Below, piece by piece: positions 52,922 through 62,322 of a stretch of 64,000 nt of DNA. The position numbers and the translations under genes are program-made. Below the pieces are notes generated by a model, which was given only the letters and a program-made list of their open reading frames with translations, did not search any database and was not told the DNA's origin. Each line of letters starts with the position of its first letter. Positions within the stretch are counted from its first letter, which is position 1. The stretch is from Marivivens geojensis (GTDB taxonomy: Bacteria > Pseudomonadota > Alphaproteobacteria > Rhodobacterales > Rhodobacteraceae). The stretch spans positions 558,001 through 622,000 of the forward strand of contig NZ_JALKCU010000001.1 of NCBI RefSeq assembly GCF_023540835.1. The letters run 5' to 3'.

Positions 52922-55432
52922 GTGACCAATAGCTTGCCGCATCTACGGTTCCCAATCCTCGCAACCTTTGCGGGGATCGTGGCCGAGCGTTTGGTGCGTG
53001 CATTTTGGCCCGTTTGGACGATCCTGTTCTTCATGCTCGCGCCGCTTTTGCTAGGCGTTCACGATGACATGCCATTGGAACTTGTCTGGACGATAGCGGT
53101 TGCGGGGCTGATCGGCATTGCCGTGTTCACATGGCGCGGGTGGTCACGTTTCCGCTGGCCGCTGCGGGCTGAGGCTCTTGCCCGTGTCGATGCGCGTTTG
53201 CCAGGTCGGCCAATTTCCGCGCTTGGCGATGCCCAAGCGGTCGGCGCTGGCGATCCAGCGTCGGAGGCCGTTTGGACGGCGCACTTGCAGCGGATGCAAG
53301 ATCGAACCAAAGCGGCACGTTATGTTTCGCCTGACTTTCGTTTGGCCCAAGCTGACCCGTTTGGACTCCGCTATATTGCGCTGTTGTTCCTGATGGTTGG
53401 AGTCTTGTTCGGTTCCGTCACACGTGTCGGAACTGTGGCTCAGGCCTCGCCCGTCGGGTCCGCTACTACCACAGCAACGGGGCCGACGTGGGAGGGGTGG
53501 ATCGAGCCGCCAGCCTACACAGGCAAGCCAACGCTCTATCTACCTGATTTGGGCGAAGATCGGATCGAAGTGCCTGAAGGGTCACGATTTACCGTTCGAT
53601 TTTACGGCGACATTGGTGCGTTGACCTTGTCAGAGACCGTGTCGGGACGTCGTGCTGACGAACTGCCGCCTGCGTCGGATCAGCATCAGGTGTTTGAGGT
53701 GCTGCAGCAGGGCGCGCTGCGCATTGATGGATCGGGCGGTCAGGCGTGGGACGTTTCCATCGTGACGGATGGGATGCCTTCGGTTGAATTGATAGGTCCC
53801 GCTCTTTCGAACGCCGAAGGTCAAATAACCCTGCCGTTTCGCGCGGCTGACGACTATGGTGTCACAGGTGGGTCTGCGACTGTGGCGATTGACTTAGCAC
53901 AGATCGATCGCCGTCATGGCCTAGTGATCGATCCAGACCCTATTGCGCCTTTGATCGTCGATCTACCTATCCCGATTACTGGCGATAGGGCGGCCTTTGA
54001 TGAGGCTTTGATTGATAACTTTAGCCAATCAGTCATGGCGAACCTCCCCGTGAAGGTCCGTCTGGAAGTGACAGACGCAAAGGGGCAGACAGGACAGTCC
54101 GCCGAGACCCAGATGGTTCTACCGGGGCGTCGCTTCTTTCAACCTGTCGCCCGCGTGATCATCCAACAGCGTCGCGATCTGCTCTGGTCGACGGCCAACG
54201 CACCGCGTGTCGCGCAGTTGTTGCGTGCGATTTCAAACCGACCCGATGGGTTCTTTCGAAACGAGGCGCATTTCCCGATGGTGCGCGGTGTCGTTGAAAC
54301 GCTCGAAGCGAAATACGAGGGCGGTTTGACAGATGAAGAGCGCGATGAGGTTGCAGCGCTCATGTGGGAACTCGCGATTGAGTTCGAAGAGGGTGCGCTT
54401 GCCGATGCGCGCGAACGGCTCCAGCGGGCCCAAGATCGTCTGGCCGAGGCAATGCGCAACGGTGCGAGTGCCGCCGAAATTCAAGAACTGATGGACGAGC
54501 TTCGCGACGCAACCAACGATTACATGCAGATGCTTGCCGATCAGATGGACCCGAATGAGAATTCTACGGATCAGCCAGATGGTGGCGGCGAAACCATGCA
54601 GTTTACGCAGGACGAACTGAACGCCCTCATGGACCGTATCCAAGAGCTGATGGAAGAAGGCCGCATGGCCGAAGCTGCGGTTCTGATGGAGCAGCTCAAT
54701 CAACTCATGGAAAACATGAAAATGACCCAAGGCGAAGGGCAGGGCGGTCCTCGGTCTCCGGGTCAGAAATCCATGGAAGATCTGGGCGAAACCCTTCGCG
54801 ATCAACAGCAACTGTCCGACGATGCCTTCCGTGATCTTCAAGATCAGTTCAACGGTGGTCAGCAAGAGACGGAGCAACGACCCGGTGAAACCCCGCGTGA
54901 CGGTGACGGCACGAATGGCGATCCAGGTCAGCAGAACCTAGCGGACCGCCAAGAAGCCTTGCGGCAGATGCTAGAAGAACAGCGCCGCAATTTACCGAAC
55001 CTGTCGGGTGATGAAGCCGAAGCAGCGCGTCGCGCCATCGAACAGGCAGAGCGGTCGATGGACCGTGCCGAGGACGCTTTACGCCGCGGTGATATGGCAG
55101 AAGCGATCGACCGTCAGGCCGAAGCGATGGATGCCTTACGCGAAGGGCTGCGCGAACTTGGGCGCGCGATTGCTCAGTCTGAGCGGGATGAAAGCGGGCA
55201 AGGTCAACAGCAGGGGGACCAAACAGCACAAGCGGCCCCTCGTCAGAGTGACCCATTGGGACGGCAACTGGGCACGGAAGGTCAATCCGGCACAGACCAG
55301 AACCTTTTGCAGGGTGAAGATATCTATCGTCGTGCAGGTGAACTCTTGGACGAAATTCGCCGTCGTTCAGCAGAACTGGATCGCCCAGAGGACGAACGTA
55401 ACTATCTGCGGCGGCTTTTAGATCGGTTCTGA
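52922..55432 (+). CDS. TIGR02302/DUF4175 family membrane protein
   Basis: An 836-residue protein. Hydrophobic segments lie near residues 12-60 (RAFWPVWTILFFMLAPLLLG and VWTIAVAGLIGIAVFTW) and 142-162 (YIALLFLMVGVLFG). A long beta-rich middle follows, then a Gln/Glu/Arg-rich helical C-terminus from residue 450 with many coiled-coil-like repeats such as ALMDRIQELMEEGRMAEAAV. This pattern and the place after lysA match TIGR02302, an alphaproteobacterial family without assigned function. The GTG start is uncertain, because the AGGAG at 52901 is 16 bases upstream. Confidence 0.88.
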   Translation: MTNSLPHLRFPILATFAGIVAERLVRAFWPVWTILFFMLAPLLLGVHDDMPLELVWTIAVAGLIGIAVFTWRGWSRFRWPLRAEALARVDARLPGRPISALGDAQAVGAGDPASEAVWTAHLQRMQDRTKAARYVSPDFRLAQADPFGLRYIALLFLMVGVLFGSVTRVGTVAQASPVGSATTTATGPTWEGWIEPPAYTGKPTLYLPDLGEDRIEVPEGSRFTVRFYGDIGALTLSETVSGRRADELPPASDQHQVFEVLQQGALRIDGSGGQAWDVSIVTDGMPSVELIGPALSNAEGQITLPFRAADDYGVTGGSATVAIDLAQIDRRHGLVIDPDPIAPLIVDLPIPITGDRAAFDEALIDNFSQSVMANLPVKVRLEVTDAKGQTGQSAETQMVLPGRRFFQPVARVIIQQRRDLLWSTANAPRVAQLLRAISNRPDGFFRNEAHFPMVRGVVETLEAKYEGGLTDEERDEVAALMWELAIEFEEGALADARERLQRAQDRLAEAMRNGASAAEIQELMDELRDATNDYMQMLADQMDPNENSTDQPDGGGETMQFTQDELNALMDRIQELMEEGRMAEAAVLMEQLNQLMENMKMTQGEGQGGPRSPGQKSMEDLGETLRDQQQLSDDAFRDLQDQFNGGQQETEQRPGETPRDGDGTNGDPGQQNLADRQEALRQMLEEQRRNLPNLSGDEAEAARRAIEQAERSMDRAEDALRRGDMAEAIDRQAEAMDALREGLRELGRAIAQSERDESGQGQQQGDQTAQAAPRQSDPLGRQLGTEGQSGTDQNLLQGEDIYRRAGELLDEIRRRSAELDRPEDERNYLRRLLDRF

Positions 55433-55436
55433 TCGA

Positions 55437-56294
55437 TTAATCGTTGCCGAGATTGGCAAGCATACCCTGCACAGTTTCATCCAGCGCAATCCGTTGCCCA
55501 TCAACCCAGGTAACGTATGTTTCCAAGGCGGGCTGAGATTGAGGAACTATTGCTGCGATGCGATCGGCGAATACATAGCCGCCAGCACTTACAACCGCGA
55601 TCAAGAGTACGCCAAGGAAACCTGTTTTGAACCCGCTCTTGCGGCGAACGACCTGCGCAGTTTGGGCGACTGCATTGTCAGGACGCTCTGACGCCGACCG
55701 CAGGGTGGAGTTGATCTCGTCGATGTCAGGGAGGCGGTCGCTCCGTGGTCCGGCATCGTTAAGCTCAGTTTCCCCTTTGAGCAGCGACATGCGACGTCGT
55801 GCTTCTTCCGCGCGCTTCGCTTCGGGGCTCGGCGGTTCGTCGAGACCCAGATCGGGCTGGCTTTCCATCGGGTCTTGCTGCGACTCCCGACGGCGTTCCT
55901 CGGCTCGGTCTGCTTCTTCTTGCAGAATGCTGGCGATTTCTGGGTCAATGGTCCGACGAGGGCGGCGCGGCGACAGTGTTGGCGGCGGAAGGTCATCCTC
56001 ATAGTCTTCGTCGTAGTCGTCCGATGACCCAAATACAGGAGTTGGCTCTGGACCAAAGTCTGGCTCGGGCATCACCAAATCGTCGTCTTCTTGAACGTCT
56101 TCGAGCGCTGAATCGGCCTGCGCGACGGGGATATCAGTCGTGAAAACCGCATCGTTTTCTTCGCGGTCAGAGTCGCCGGGTCGTTCAAACCACGTTGAAC
56201 CACAGTTCGAACACTGCACGTCACGTCCCGCCTCCGGAATGACGTCATCTGGGACTTCGTATTGGGCGCCGCAATTGGGGCAGATCAGCCGCAT
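55437..56294 (-). CDS. MJ0042-type zinc-ribbon membrane protein
   Basis: A 285-residue protein starting MRLICPNCGAQYEVPDDVIPEAGRDVQCSNCGSTWFE (I highlight C5, C8, C28 and C31), the MJ0042/DUF3426-like zinc ribbon. A long acidic, Pro- and Arg-rich disordered stretch follows, and one membrane helix at the C-terminus (GFLGVLLIAVVSAGGYVFA). The gene diverges from ftsE, a placing I have seen in other alphaproteobacteria, which hints at a link to cell division, but none is proven. It lies four bases from the convergent DUF4175 gene. Confidence 0.85.
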   Translation of the reverse strand: MRLICPNCGAQYEVPDDVIPEAGRDVQCSNCGSTWFERPGDSDREENDAVFTTDIPVAQADSALEDVQEDDDLVMPEPDFGPEPTPVFGSSDDYDEDYEDDLPPPTLSPRRPRRTIDPEIASILQEEADRAEERRRESQQDPMESQPDLGLDEPPSPEAKRAEEARRRMSLLKGETELNDAGPRSDRLPDIDEINSTLRSASERPDNAVAQTAQVVRRKSGFKTGFLGVLLIAVVSAGGYVFADRIAAIVPQSQPALETYVTWVDGQRIALDETVQGMLANLGND

Positions 56295-56465
56295 TATACC
56301 ATCTCCGCCGTCCGGTTTGTCCGAACAGTAAGTCTTTGTTCGAGTATTAGTAACAATCTGAGAGGAAATGGAAAAGCAAAAGCACGCCCATGCTCTTCAA
56401 GTGCGATTGAATTCTGCGAGTGTTTTCGGCAGAACACAGCGGTGGGGGCGTGAAAGGATCTTTCT

Positions 56466-57140
56466 GTGATCGAATTAGACCGTGTGGCCTATTCCTACGG
56501 CGGGGGCGAACTGTTTTCAGACGTTTCACTCAACCTCGCGCCGGGGTCGTTCCAATTTTTGACCGGCCCTTCGGGCGCGGGTAAGACAACTTTGCTCAAA
56601 CTGTGCTACGGCGAGCTGCGGGCGACCTCTGGGCACGTGCGCCTGTTCGGTCAAAACGCTCGTGAAATGGGGCGCGATGAGGTCGCATTGGCGCGCCGTA
56701 AGATCGGCGTCGTGCATCAGGATTGCCAGTTTTTGGATCACCTTCCTGTGGCGGAAAACATCGCCTTGCCGCTTACGGTTGCGGGTCGTGCGCAGGAAGC
56801 GGGTGACTACCTCGAAGACCTGCTGCGCTGGGTTGGCCTTGCGCATCAGGCTGGACAATTGCCACCGGAACTGTCGGGCGGCGAACGTCAGCGTGCCGCT
56901 TTGGCGCGGGCAGTGATCATTTCGCCAGACGTTATTATTGCGGACGAGCCGACAGGGAACATCGATTGGGAAATGTCGCAGCGGCTTTTGCGGTTGCTGA
57001 TCGAGCTGAACAAGATGGGCAAGGCCGTGCTGATCGCGACTCACGATATGAACCTTATTCGTACCGCAAAAACGCAGGTGCAATCGCGTGTTCTGCGTCT
57101 CAACAATCGCCGCCTGCAAGCAGCGGGGGTCGACCTATGA
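56466..57140 (+). CDS. ftsE: Cell division ATP-binding protein FtsE
   Basis: A 224-residue ABC ATPase that works with FtsX to activate peptidoglycan hydrolases at the septum. Walker A GPSGAGKTTLLKL, the signature LSGGERQRAALARA and Walker B VIIADEPTGNID are visible. GTG start with AAAGGAT upstream. It overlaps ftsX by four bases and begins the operon ftsE-ftsX-plsC-unknown. Confidence 0.95.
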   Translation: MIELDRVAYSYGGGELFSDVSLNLAPGSFQFLTGPSGAGKTTLLKLCYGELRATSGHVRLFGQNAREMGRDEVALARRKIGVVHQDCQFLDHLPVAENIALPLTVAGRAQEAGDYLEDLLRWVGLAHQAGQLPPELSGGERQRAALARAVIISPDVIIADEPTGNIDWEMSQRLLRLLIELNKMGKAVLIATHDMNLIRTAKTQVQSRVLRLNNRRLQAAGVDL

Positions 57141-58042
57141 TCACCGCATTTGGACGTTTTATCGCTATGCTTGCCGGCGATCCGCTTCCGGATCGTTCTG
57201 TGCCGCCGACGGGCTATACCGCGCGCCTGACCTTGTTCACCTCGGGTGCTATGGCGTTTCTGGCGATGTTCGCTTTGGCGCTATCCTTGGCCACGGGACG
57301 TCTGGCTGACCGTTGGTCTGCGGAACTGGCGCGGACCTCGACCCTTCGGATTTCGGCGCCCGCGGATCAATTGGATGCCCAACAGGCCGCCGCGATTAAG
57401 TTGTTGGAAACCACACCAGGTGTCGCCTCTGCCCGTGCATTGAGTACCGAAGAGCAGCAAGAGCTTCTCGAGCCGTGGTTTGGTCCTGACATCCCGATTG
57501 CCAGCCTTCCGATCCCTCGCCTCATCGAAATCATCGAAGAAGGTGAAGGCTATGACCCAACGGGGCTTCGTGCGCGCCTTCAGGCTGAGGTGCCAGGTGC
57601 GATCTTGGACGACCACACTCGCTGGCGGGAGCCTTTGATTGATGCGGCTAGCCGGCTACGGTTACTGGCAGTGACGGCTATCTTGCTGATTGTAGCAGCG
57701 ATGGGAGCGATGATCACGCTGGCCGCTCAGGCGGCATTGTCGGCGAATGCGCAAGTTATTCGCGTGATGCGTCTTGTTGGTGCGCGTGACCTCTATATCG
57801 CGGGCGCCTTTGTCCGTCGCTTTACTATTCGCGCCTTTGCGGGGGCGGCCGCAGGGTCTATCGTGGGTATGCTGGCCGTTTTATTGTTGCCCAGCACCGA
57901 AGTTGCGGGTGGCTTCCTCACAGGGCTCGGTTTTCAAGGGGCCGGGTGGTTTGCTCCGCTGTGTATTCCTGTGCTTGCGGCGGTTGTCGCGTTTTTTGCA
58001 ACCCGTGCAGCGGCGCTGCGCACACTAAGGACCCAGTCATGA
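57137..58042 (+). CDS. ftsX: Cell division protein FtsX
   Basis: A 301-residue membrane protein with four transmembrane segments: one near residue 33, then a periplasmic domain of about 110 residues that contacts hydrolase activators, then three near the C-terminus (RLLAVTAILLIVAAMGAMITLAA onward). The VIRVMRLVGARDLYIAGAF motif is the family signature before the third segment. ATG 57137 overlaps ftsE, and the stop overlaps plsC. Confidence 0.93.
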   Translation: MITAFGRFIAMLAGDPLPDRSVPPTGYTARLTLFTSGAMAFLAMFALALSLATGRLADRWSAELARTSTLRISAPADQLDAQQAAAIKLLETTPGVASARALSTEEQQELLEPWFGPDIPIASLPIPRLIEIIEEGEGYDPTGLRARLQAEVPGAILDDHTRWREPLIDAASRLRLLAVTAILLIVAAMGAMITLAAQAALSANAQVIRVMRLVGARDLYIAGAFVRRFTIRAFAGAAAGSIVGMLAVLLLPSTEVAGGFLTGLGFQGAGWFAPLCIPVLAAVVAFFATRAAALRTLRTQS

Positions 58043-58776
58043 AACAGTCGATCCAGTGGGTCCGTTCCGTCATCTTCCTCGGTTTGATCTATTTCAACCT
58101 AATGGTTGTGGGGATTGTGTTCCTGCCATGGGCGTTGGTCTCGCGTTCGGGTGCGTTTGCGGCGGCTCATACGTGGTGTCGGTCTACGATGTGGCTCGCG
58201 GGTTGGATGGTTGGCATTAAGACAGAGGTCCGCGGCACGCCACCAACGGGTGAGGTTATCGTCGCGGCCAAACACCAGTCTTTCCTAGACATCATCATGA
58301 TTTATGCCTCGCTTCCGCGTGGCAAATTCATCATGAAAAAAGAACTGATCTACACGCCTGTTATCGGGATTTACGGGCTGCGGATGGGTTGCGTTCCAGT
58401 GGATCGCGGTAAGCGTGGCGCAGCGATCCGCAAAATGGTGGCCCAAGTTGTTGCTGGGATCGGCAACCCCGGTCAGCTGATCATCTTTGCCCAAGGGACG
58501 CGCGTTCCGCCGACTGAAAAGCTGCCTTATAAAATCGGCGCGGGCATTCTGTATAAAGAACTCAAGCAAGACTGCGTACCGGTTGCGGTGAACGTCGGTG
58601 CGTTTTGGCCGGCACATGGGATCATGCGGACGCCAGGCACTGCCGTGATCGAATTCTTGCCGACCATCCCAGCAGGAAAATCCCTGAGCGATTTCATGGA
58701 AGAACTCGAAAATGTGGTCGAAACGCGATCAGAAGAATTGCTGGTCGAGTCTGGATATTACGACCGCCAAAAATGA
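58039..58776 (+). CDS. plsC: 1-acyl-sn-glycerol-3-phosphate acyltransferase
   Basis: A 245-residue membrane acyltransferase that makes phosphatidic acid. The catalytic H-X4-D motif is H79-QSFL-D84 (AAKHQSFLDI). The second motif reads FAQGTR, with Gln in place of the common Glu of EGTR, a variant also found in other alphaproteobacterial members as I recall. The N-terminal hydrophobic segment FLGLIYFNLMVVGIVFLPW anchors it. It is in an overlapping operon with ftsEX, joining division and phospholipid synthesis. plsY is at 37762-38370. Confidence 0.93.
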   Translation: MKQSIQWVRSVIFLGLIYFNLMVVGIVFLPWALVSRSGAFAAAHTWCRSTMWLAGWMVGIKTEVRGTPPTGEVIVAAKHQSFLDIIMIYASLPRGKFIMKKELIYTPVIGIYGLRMGCVPVDRGKRGAAIRKMVAQVVAGIGNPGQLIIFAQGTRVPPTEKLPYKIGAGILYKELKQDCVPVAVNVGAFWPAHGIMRTPGTAVIEFLPTIPAGKSLSDFMEELENVVETRSEELLVESGYYDRQK

Positions 58777-59381
58777 TCCGCTTGGTTCAAAATCCACTGC
58801 ATCCTGAATCGGCTTTTGTCGATGAGGATGCGTTGGTGGTGGGTGATGATCTGGATGAACTAGGCGTTCCTGATGGCTATAAACGAGTGCGGTTGATCCT
58901 GCCTGTAGGGTCCGAACTGCGTCCACAAAACTGGCAGGTTGTGCGGCGCACTGCTGTGTTCGAATTACCCCCACAACTTGACCTTTGCCCTAATGCGGTT
59001 CTCGTTCAGCCTGCAGGGTGGGCTGCGTGGTTTGAGGCGCACTGGGAGTATTACCTCGATTGTCATTCAGACAATCCTCCGGCCCGACCCGTAGATCTGC
59101 GTCGTGCATTTGGAGAGGCGATTGAGGACGGAACCGCGGCCTTCATCGGATCAGGCTTTGCCTCTTTGCGTGGTATGAAGGCAGGGGTAAGCGAGGTGGG
59201 CTGGATTGGTGGAAACAAGGCCGAGGTCGAAGAAGGTATCCGATGGTGCCGCGCCAAAGCCCATGAAATCGGCGCAAAATCGGTCAGGTTCGATGCTGAC
59301 GATACAGATCCGTTCCTTTGGTCTGCCTTGCATAAACTGGCAGATCCGATTGAAGTCTTTGAGACCTTTGACTTGTCCTAA
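58773..59381 (+). CDS. Protein of unknown function in the ftsEX-plsC operon
   Basis: A 202-residue soluble protein with no recognised motif. It begins MIRLVQNPLHPESAFVDEDALVV, has an aromatic and Pro/Leu rich middle (PAGWAAWFEAHWEYYLDCHSDNPPARP), and ends with ADDTDPFLWSALHKLADPIEVFETF, an alpha/beta pattern. Its ATG overlaps the plsC stop, so it is translationally coupled to the operon. A bidirectional terminator follows. I cannot assign a function; the coupling suggests a role in envelope growth or division. Confidence 0.78.
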   Translation: MIRLVQNPLHPESAFVDEDALVVGDDLDELGVPDGYKRVRLILPVGSELRPQNWQVVRRTAVFELPPQLDLCPNAVLVQPAGWAAWFEAHWEYYLDCHSDNPPARPVDLRRAFGEAIEDGTAAFIGSGFASLRGMKAGVSEVGWIGGNKAEVEEGIRWCRAKAHEIGAKSVRFDADDTDPFLWSALHKLADPIEVFETFDLS

Positions 59382-59385
59382 ACGA

Positions 59386-59417
59386 AAAAAGCAGCATGGT
59401 TTCCCACGCTGCTTTTT
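59386..59417. terminator. Bidirectional intrinsic terminator
   Basis: A long stem begins AAAAAGCAGC at 59386 and ends GCTGCTTTTT at 59417, with one mismatch near the loop. The A tract and T tract at the ends serve both strands. It closes the ftsE-ftsX-plsC operon and the convergent accA gene. Confidence 0.85.
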
Positions 59418-59442
59418 CGAACCGTTATCGCAGTCACGCTGA

Positions 59443-60405
59443 TTAGGCGGCCAATCCTTTGGCGCCCATTGCAAGGAATTTCTTGCGACGATTGTTGCGG
59501 ACTTCTTCGCCCGTCTGACCAGAAAGATCGTCGAGCATTTTCTCGATTGCAGCCCCGACAGCTTTGATCGCGGTTTTTGGATCGCGATGCGCGCCACCAA
59601 GCGGTTCTTTGATGATTTTATCGATGATGCCAAGTTCGTTCAGGTCTTGGGCGGTCAAACGCAGAGCCTCCGCAGCTTCGCGCATTTTTTCGGCGTCTTT
59701 CCACAGGATCGATGCGCAGCCCTCGGGCGAAATCACCGAATAGATCGAGTGTTCGAGCATCGCGACCCGGTTTGCCGTCGCGAAGGCGACAGCACCGCCA
59801 GAACCGCCCTCGCCGATCACGACAGAGATCAGCGGAACTTTGAGCGACAGGCACTTTTCGGTTGAACGGGCGATAGCTTCGGACTGGCCGCGCTCTTCGG
59901 CACCTTTGCCAGGGTAGGCGCCTGGGGTGTCGACGAGCGTGATCACCGGAATGCCAAAACGGTCGGCAAGGTCCATAAGACGGATCGCTTTGCGATATCC
60001 TTCGGGGCGTGCCATGCCGAAATTGTGTTCAATGCGGCTCTTGGTGTCGCTGCCTTTTTCGTGACCGATCACCATCACCGAACGACCGTTGATGCGCGCG
60101 AGACCACCCAAAACAGCGTTGTCTTCGGCAAAGTTACGGTCGCCCGCCAGCGGGGTGTAATCGGTGAAAAGCGTCTCAATATAATCGCGGCAATGCGGGC
60201 GTTCCGCATGGCGGGCGACCTGACATTTACGCCAAGGTGTCAGCGAGCCATACAGCTGGCTCAACATGTCTTCGGCCTTTTTTTGAAGGCCCGCAGCTTC
60301 TTTTTCGACGTCCATCTCTGGATTTGCACGGGCAAGGGCGCGCAATTCTTCGACTTTGCCCTCAATCTCGGCGAGGGGTTTTTCGAACTCGAGGTAAATC
60401 GTCAT
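59443..60405 (-). CDS. accA: Acetyl-CoA carboxylase carboxyltransferase subunit alpha
   Basis: A 320-residue protein, partner of AccD in malonyl-CoA synthesis. Family marks: N-terminal [19 protein letters not shown] (I quote [10 protein letters not shown]), then [37 protein letters not shown] (quote [15 protein letters not shown]), IGEGGSGGA and [11 protein letters not shown]. The start [10 protein letters not shown] is normal; the frame extends to 60519 without family support. GAGGCAAGAG lies upstream. accD is elsewhere. Confidence 0.96.
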   Translation of the reverse strand: MTIYLEFEKPLAEIEGKVEELRALARANPEMDVEKEAAGLQKKAEDMLSQLYGSLTPWRKCQVARHAERPHCRDYIETLFTDYTPLAGDRNFAEDNAVLGGLARINGRSVMVIGHEKGSDTKSRIEHNFGMARPEGYRKAIRLMDLADRFGIPVITLVDTPGAYPGKGAEERGQSEAIARSTEKCLSLKVPLISVVIGEGGSGGAVAFATANRVAMLEHSIYSVISPEGCASILWKDAEKMREAAEALRLTAQDLNELGIIDKIIKEPLGGAHRDPKTAIKAVGAAIEKMLDDLSGQTGEEVRNNRRKKFLAMGAKGLAA

Positions 60406-60548
60406 CTCTTGCCTCTCGGGACGTTGCGTTTCGTCTGGATATAAGGCCGCATGGCGGTGCTTTGCAACTCGCCTTGTCGTGTTGAGGCTGTTTGTTGCGC
60501 CGAACACGGGCATTTGCAAAGGTGAGTTGATTGATTTTGGAGATTCTC

Positions 60549-61214
60549 ATGCGAGTAGTTTTAGCAGCAGCGATTGCACTTTTGGCTGCGAGCCCTCTGG
60601 CCGCGCAGACCATCAACTTTGGCGATGATGCCAGCCAGTGGTCGAATGATGGCGAATGTGATGACCCTCGGTTCGAGGGTAAGGGGATGACGACAACCCC
60701 ACTTTTGGACTCGGACATCATGCACGACGCGAGTGACTGCGAGGCCGCGTTTAACGCGGGTACGATTGCGCTGTCGGCTTCTGCACAAGCAGGCGTGAAG
60801 GGTGGACACGTCACCGCGCCGGAACCCGTGATCGTCGATGGTATCAACTTTGGCGATGATAGCGGCGAATGGTCGATGGATGGCGAATGCGACGACCGTC
60901 GGTTCTATGGATCAGCGATGGCTAGTAGCGTGAGCTGGACCTACGTCGGCGCCGATGCGACCGATTGTTCGGTGGCGTATCTGAACGGTGACGTAAAGCT
61001 GTGGGATTACAATGACGCGAAGGCCATGACCAATTGCGCGGCGGTCGATTTTGGTGACGATAATGGCGAATATCCGCAGGACATGGAGTGTGATGACCCA
61101 CGCTTCGAAGGGCCAGCCTCTGCTATGTCGGTCGCGATTGAAAACCTCGGACACGATGCAAGCGATTGTGCGAAACTCTGCGCCTTTGGTGTGGTGTTCA
61201 TGCGCGACTACTAA
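60549..61214 (+). CDS. Exported protein with three cysteine-containing tandem repeats
   Basis: A 221-residue protein with a clear signal peptide (MRVVLAAAIALLAASPLAAQ). The mature part contains three copies of a unit of about 45 residues: INFGDD ... DGECDD-RF ... DASDC (22-64), INFGDD ... DGECDDRRF ... DATDC (99-140), and VDFGDD ... DMECDDPRF ... DASDC (167-207). Each unit has two cysteines (37/64, 114/140, 181/207) that could form a disulfide, and conserved acidic residues that might bind calcium. No enzyme motif is seen. GGAG precedes the ATG. The function is unknown; I recall single copies of this unit attached to other exported proteins in roseobacters. Confidence 0.85.
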   Translation: MRVVLAAAIALLAASPLAAQTINFGDDASQWSNDGECDDPRFEGKGMTTTPLLDSDIMHDASDCEAAFNAGTIALSASAQAGVKGGHVTAPEPVIVDGINFGDDSGEWSMDGECDDRRFYGSAMASSVSWTYVGADATDCSVAYLNGDVKLWDYNDAKAMTNCAAVDFGDDNGEYPQDMECDDPRFEGPASAMSVAIENLGHDASDCAKLCAFGVVFMRDY

Positions 61215-61234
61215 TCGCCGCAAAGTTCAAACAA

Positions 61235-61265
61235 AAACGGCCGGCTTCATCAGAGCCGGCCGTTT
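61235..61265. terminator. Intrinsic terminator between the repeat protein and mcl1
   Basis: A perfect 12-bp stem (61235-61246 with 61254-61265) with a 7-base loop, flanked by AAA and TTT, so it can serve both convergent genes. Confidence 0.85.
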
Positions 61266-61283
61266 GCATTTTGTAGGTCTGCC

Positions 61284-62243
61284 TTAGCTGCCCGCAATCA
61301 TCTCGGACTGACGGACAATGACTTCGGCTTGTTTGATCGACGCGATGTCGACCAGACGGCCCTTGTAGACTGTCGCGCCTTCGCCGCGGGCTTTAGCCTC
61401 TTCCATAGCCGCGAGGATTTCGCGGGCTTCGGTCACTTTGGCTTCAGACGGAGTGAAGACCTCGTTGGCCAGTGCGATCTGTTTCGGGTGGATCGCCCAT
61501 TTACCGACCATGCCAAGCGTCGCCGAGCGCTTGGACTGCGCGATATAGCCCTCGTCATCCGAGAAATCGCCGAACGGGCCGTCAACAGGCAACAGGCCAT
61601 GGGTGCGGCAGGCGGCGACGATGGCGGTCTGGGCCCAGTGCCACGGGTCCGACCAGTATTTCGCACCATCGCGGAGCATGTAGTAGTCTTCCTGAGTGCC
61701 GCCAATGCCCGTTGTCTGCATGCCCATCGAGGCAGCAAAGTCCGCTGCGCCAAGGCTGATTGCCTGCATACGCGGCGAGGAGGCCGCGATGGCCTCAACA
61801 TGGGCGATGCCAGCAGCGGATTCGATAATCACCTCGAACGAGATCGGCTTGGTGCGGCCTTTTGCGCGTTCGATGGCGGTTACCAGTGCATCCACCGCGT
61901 AAACGTCTTCGGCGCAGCCAACCTTGGGGATCATGATCTGGTCTAGGCGGTCGCCAGCTTGTTCCAACAGGTCGACCACATCGCGATACCAGTACGGTGT
62001 GTCCAAGCCGTTGATACGGACGGAGAGGTATTTGTTGCCCCATTCAATGGTGTTGATGGCCTCGATCGCATTGGCGCGCGCCATGTCTTTGTCGGTCGGA
62101 GCAACGGAATCTTCGAGGTCGATGTTGATTACGTCTGCGGCGCTGGCAGCCATTTTTGCAAAAAGTTTGGTGTTCGATGCGGGGCCAAACAACTGGCAAC
62201 GGTTCGGGCGAGCTGGAGCAGCAGGCTGGATACGGAAGGACAT
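61284..62243 (-). CDS. mcl1: L-malyl-CoA/beta-methylmalyl-CoA lyase
   Basis: A 319-residue HpcH/HpaI-fold enzyme nearly identical in its motifs to Mcl1 of Rhodobacter sphaeroides: MSFRIQPAAPARPNRCQLFG, INIDLEDSVAP, VRINGLDTPYWYRD, IMIPKVG, FEVIIESAAGIAHV and KWAIHPKQIALANEVFTPSE (quote WAIHPKQIA). It cleaves beta-methylmalyl-CoA to glyoxylate and propionyl-CoA in the ethylmalonyl-CoA pathway and can split malyl-CoA. AGAGGAAT precedes the ATG; the frame extends to 62432 without family support. The related Mcl2 is a thioesterase, so the paralogue should be checked. Confidence 0.93.
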   Translation of the reverse strand: MSFRIQPAAPARPNRCQLFGPASNTKLFAKMAASAADVINIDLEDSVAPTDKDMARANAIEAINTIEWGNKYLSVRINGLDTPYWYRDVVDLLEQAGDRLDQIMIPKVGCAEDVYAVDALVTAIERAKGRTKPISFEVIIESAAGIAHVEAIAASSPRMQAISLGAADFAASMGMQTTGIGGTQEDYYMLRDGAKYWSDPWHWAQTAIVAACRTHGLLPVDGPFGDFSDDEGYIAQSKRSATLGMVGKWAIHPKQIALANEVFTPSEAKVTEAREILAAMEEAKARGEGATVYKGRLVDIASIKQAEVIVRQSEMIAGS

Positions 62244-62322
62244 CTCGATTCCTCTCGGTAATGAAATTACGTTTGTCTTGTTTGATTGGTTAGGAAATTG
62301 CGTGAGGGTCTGCAAGGATATT

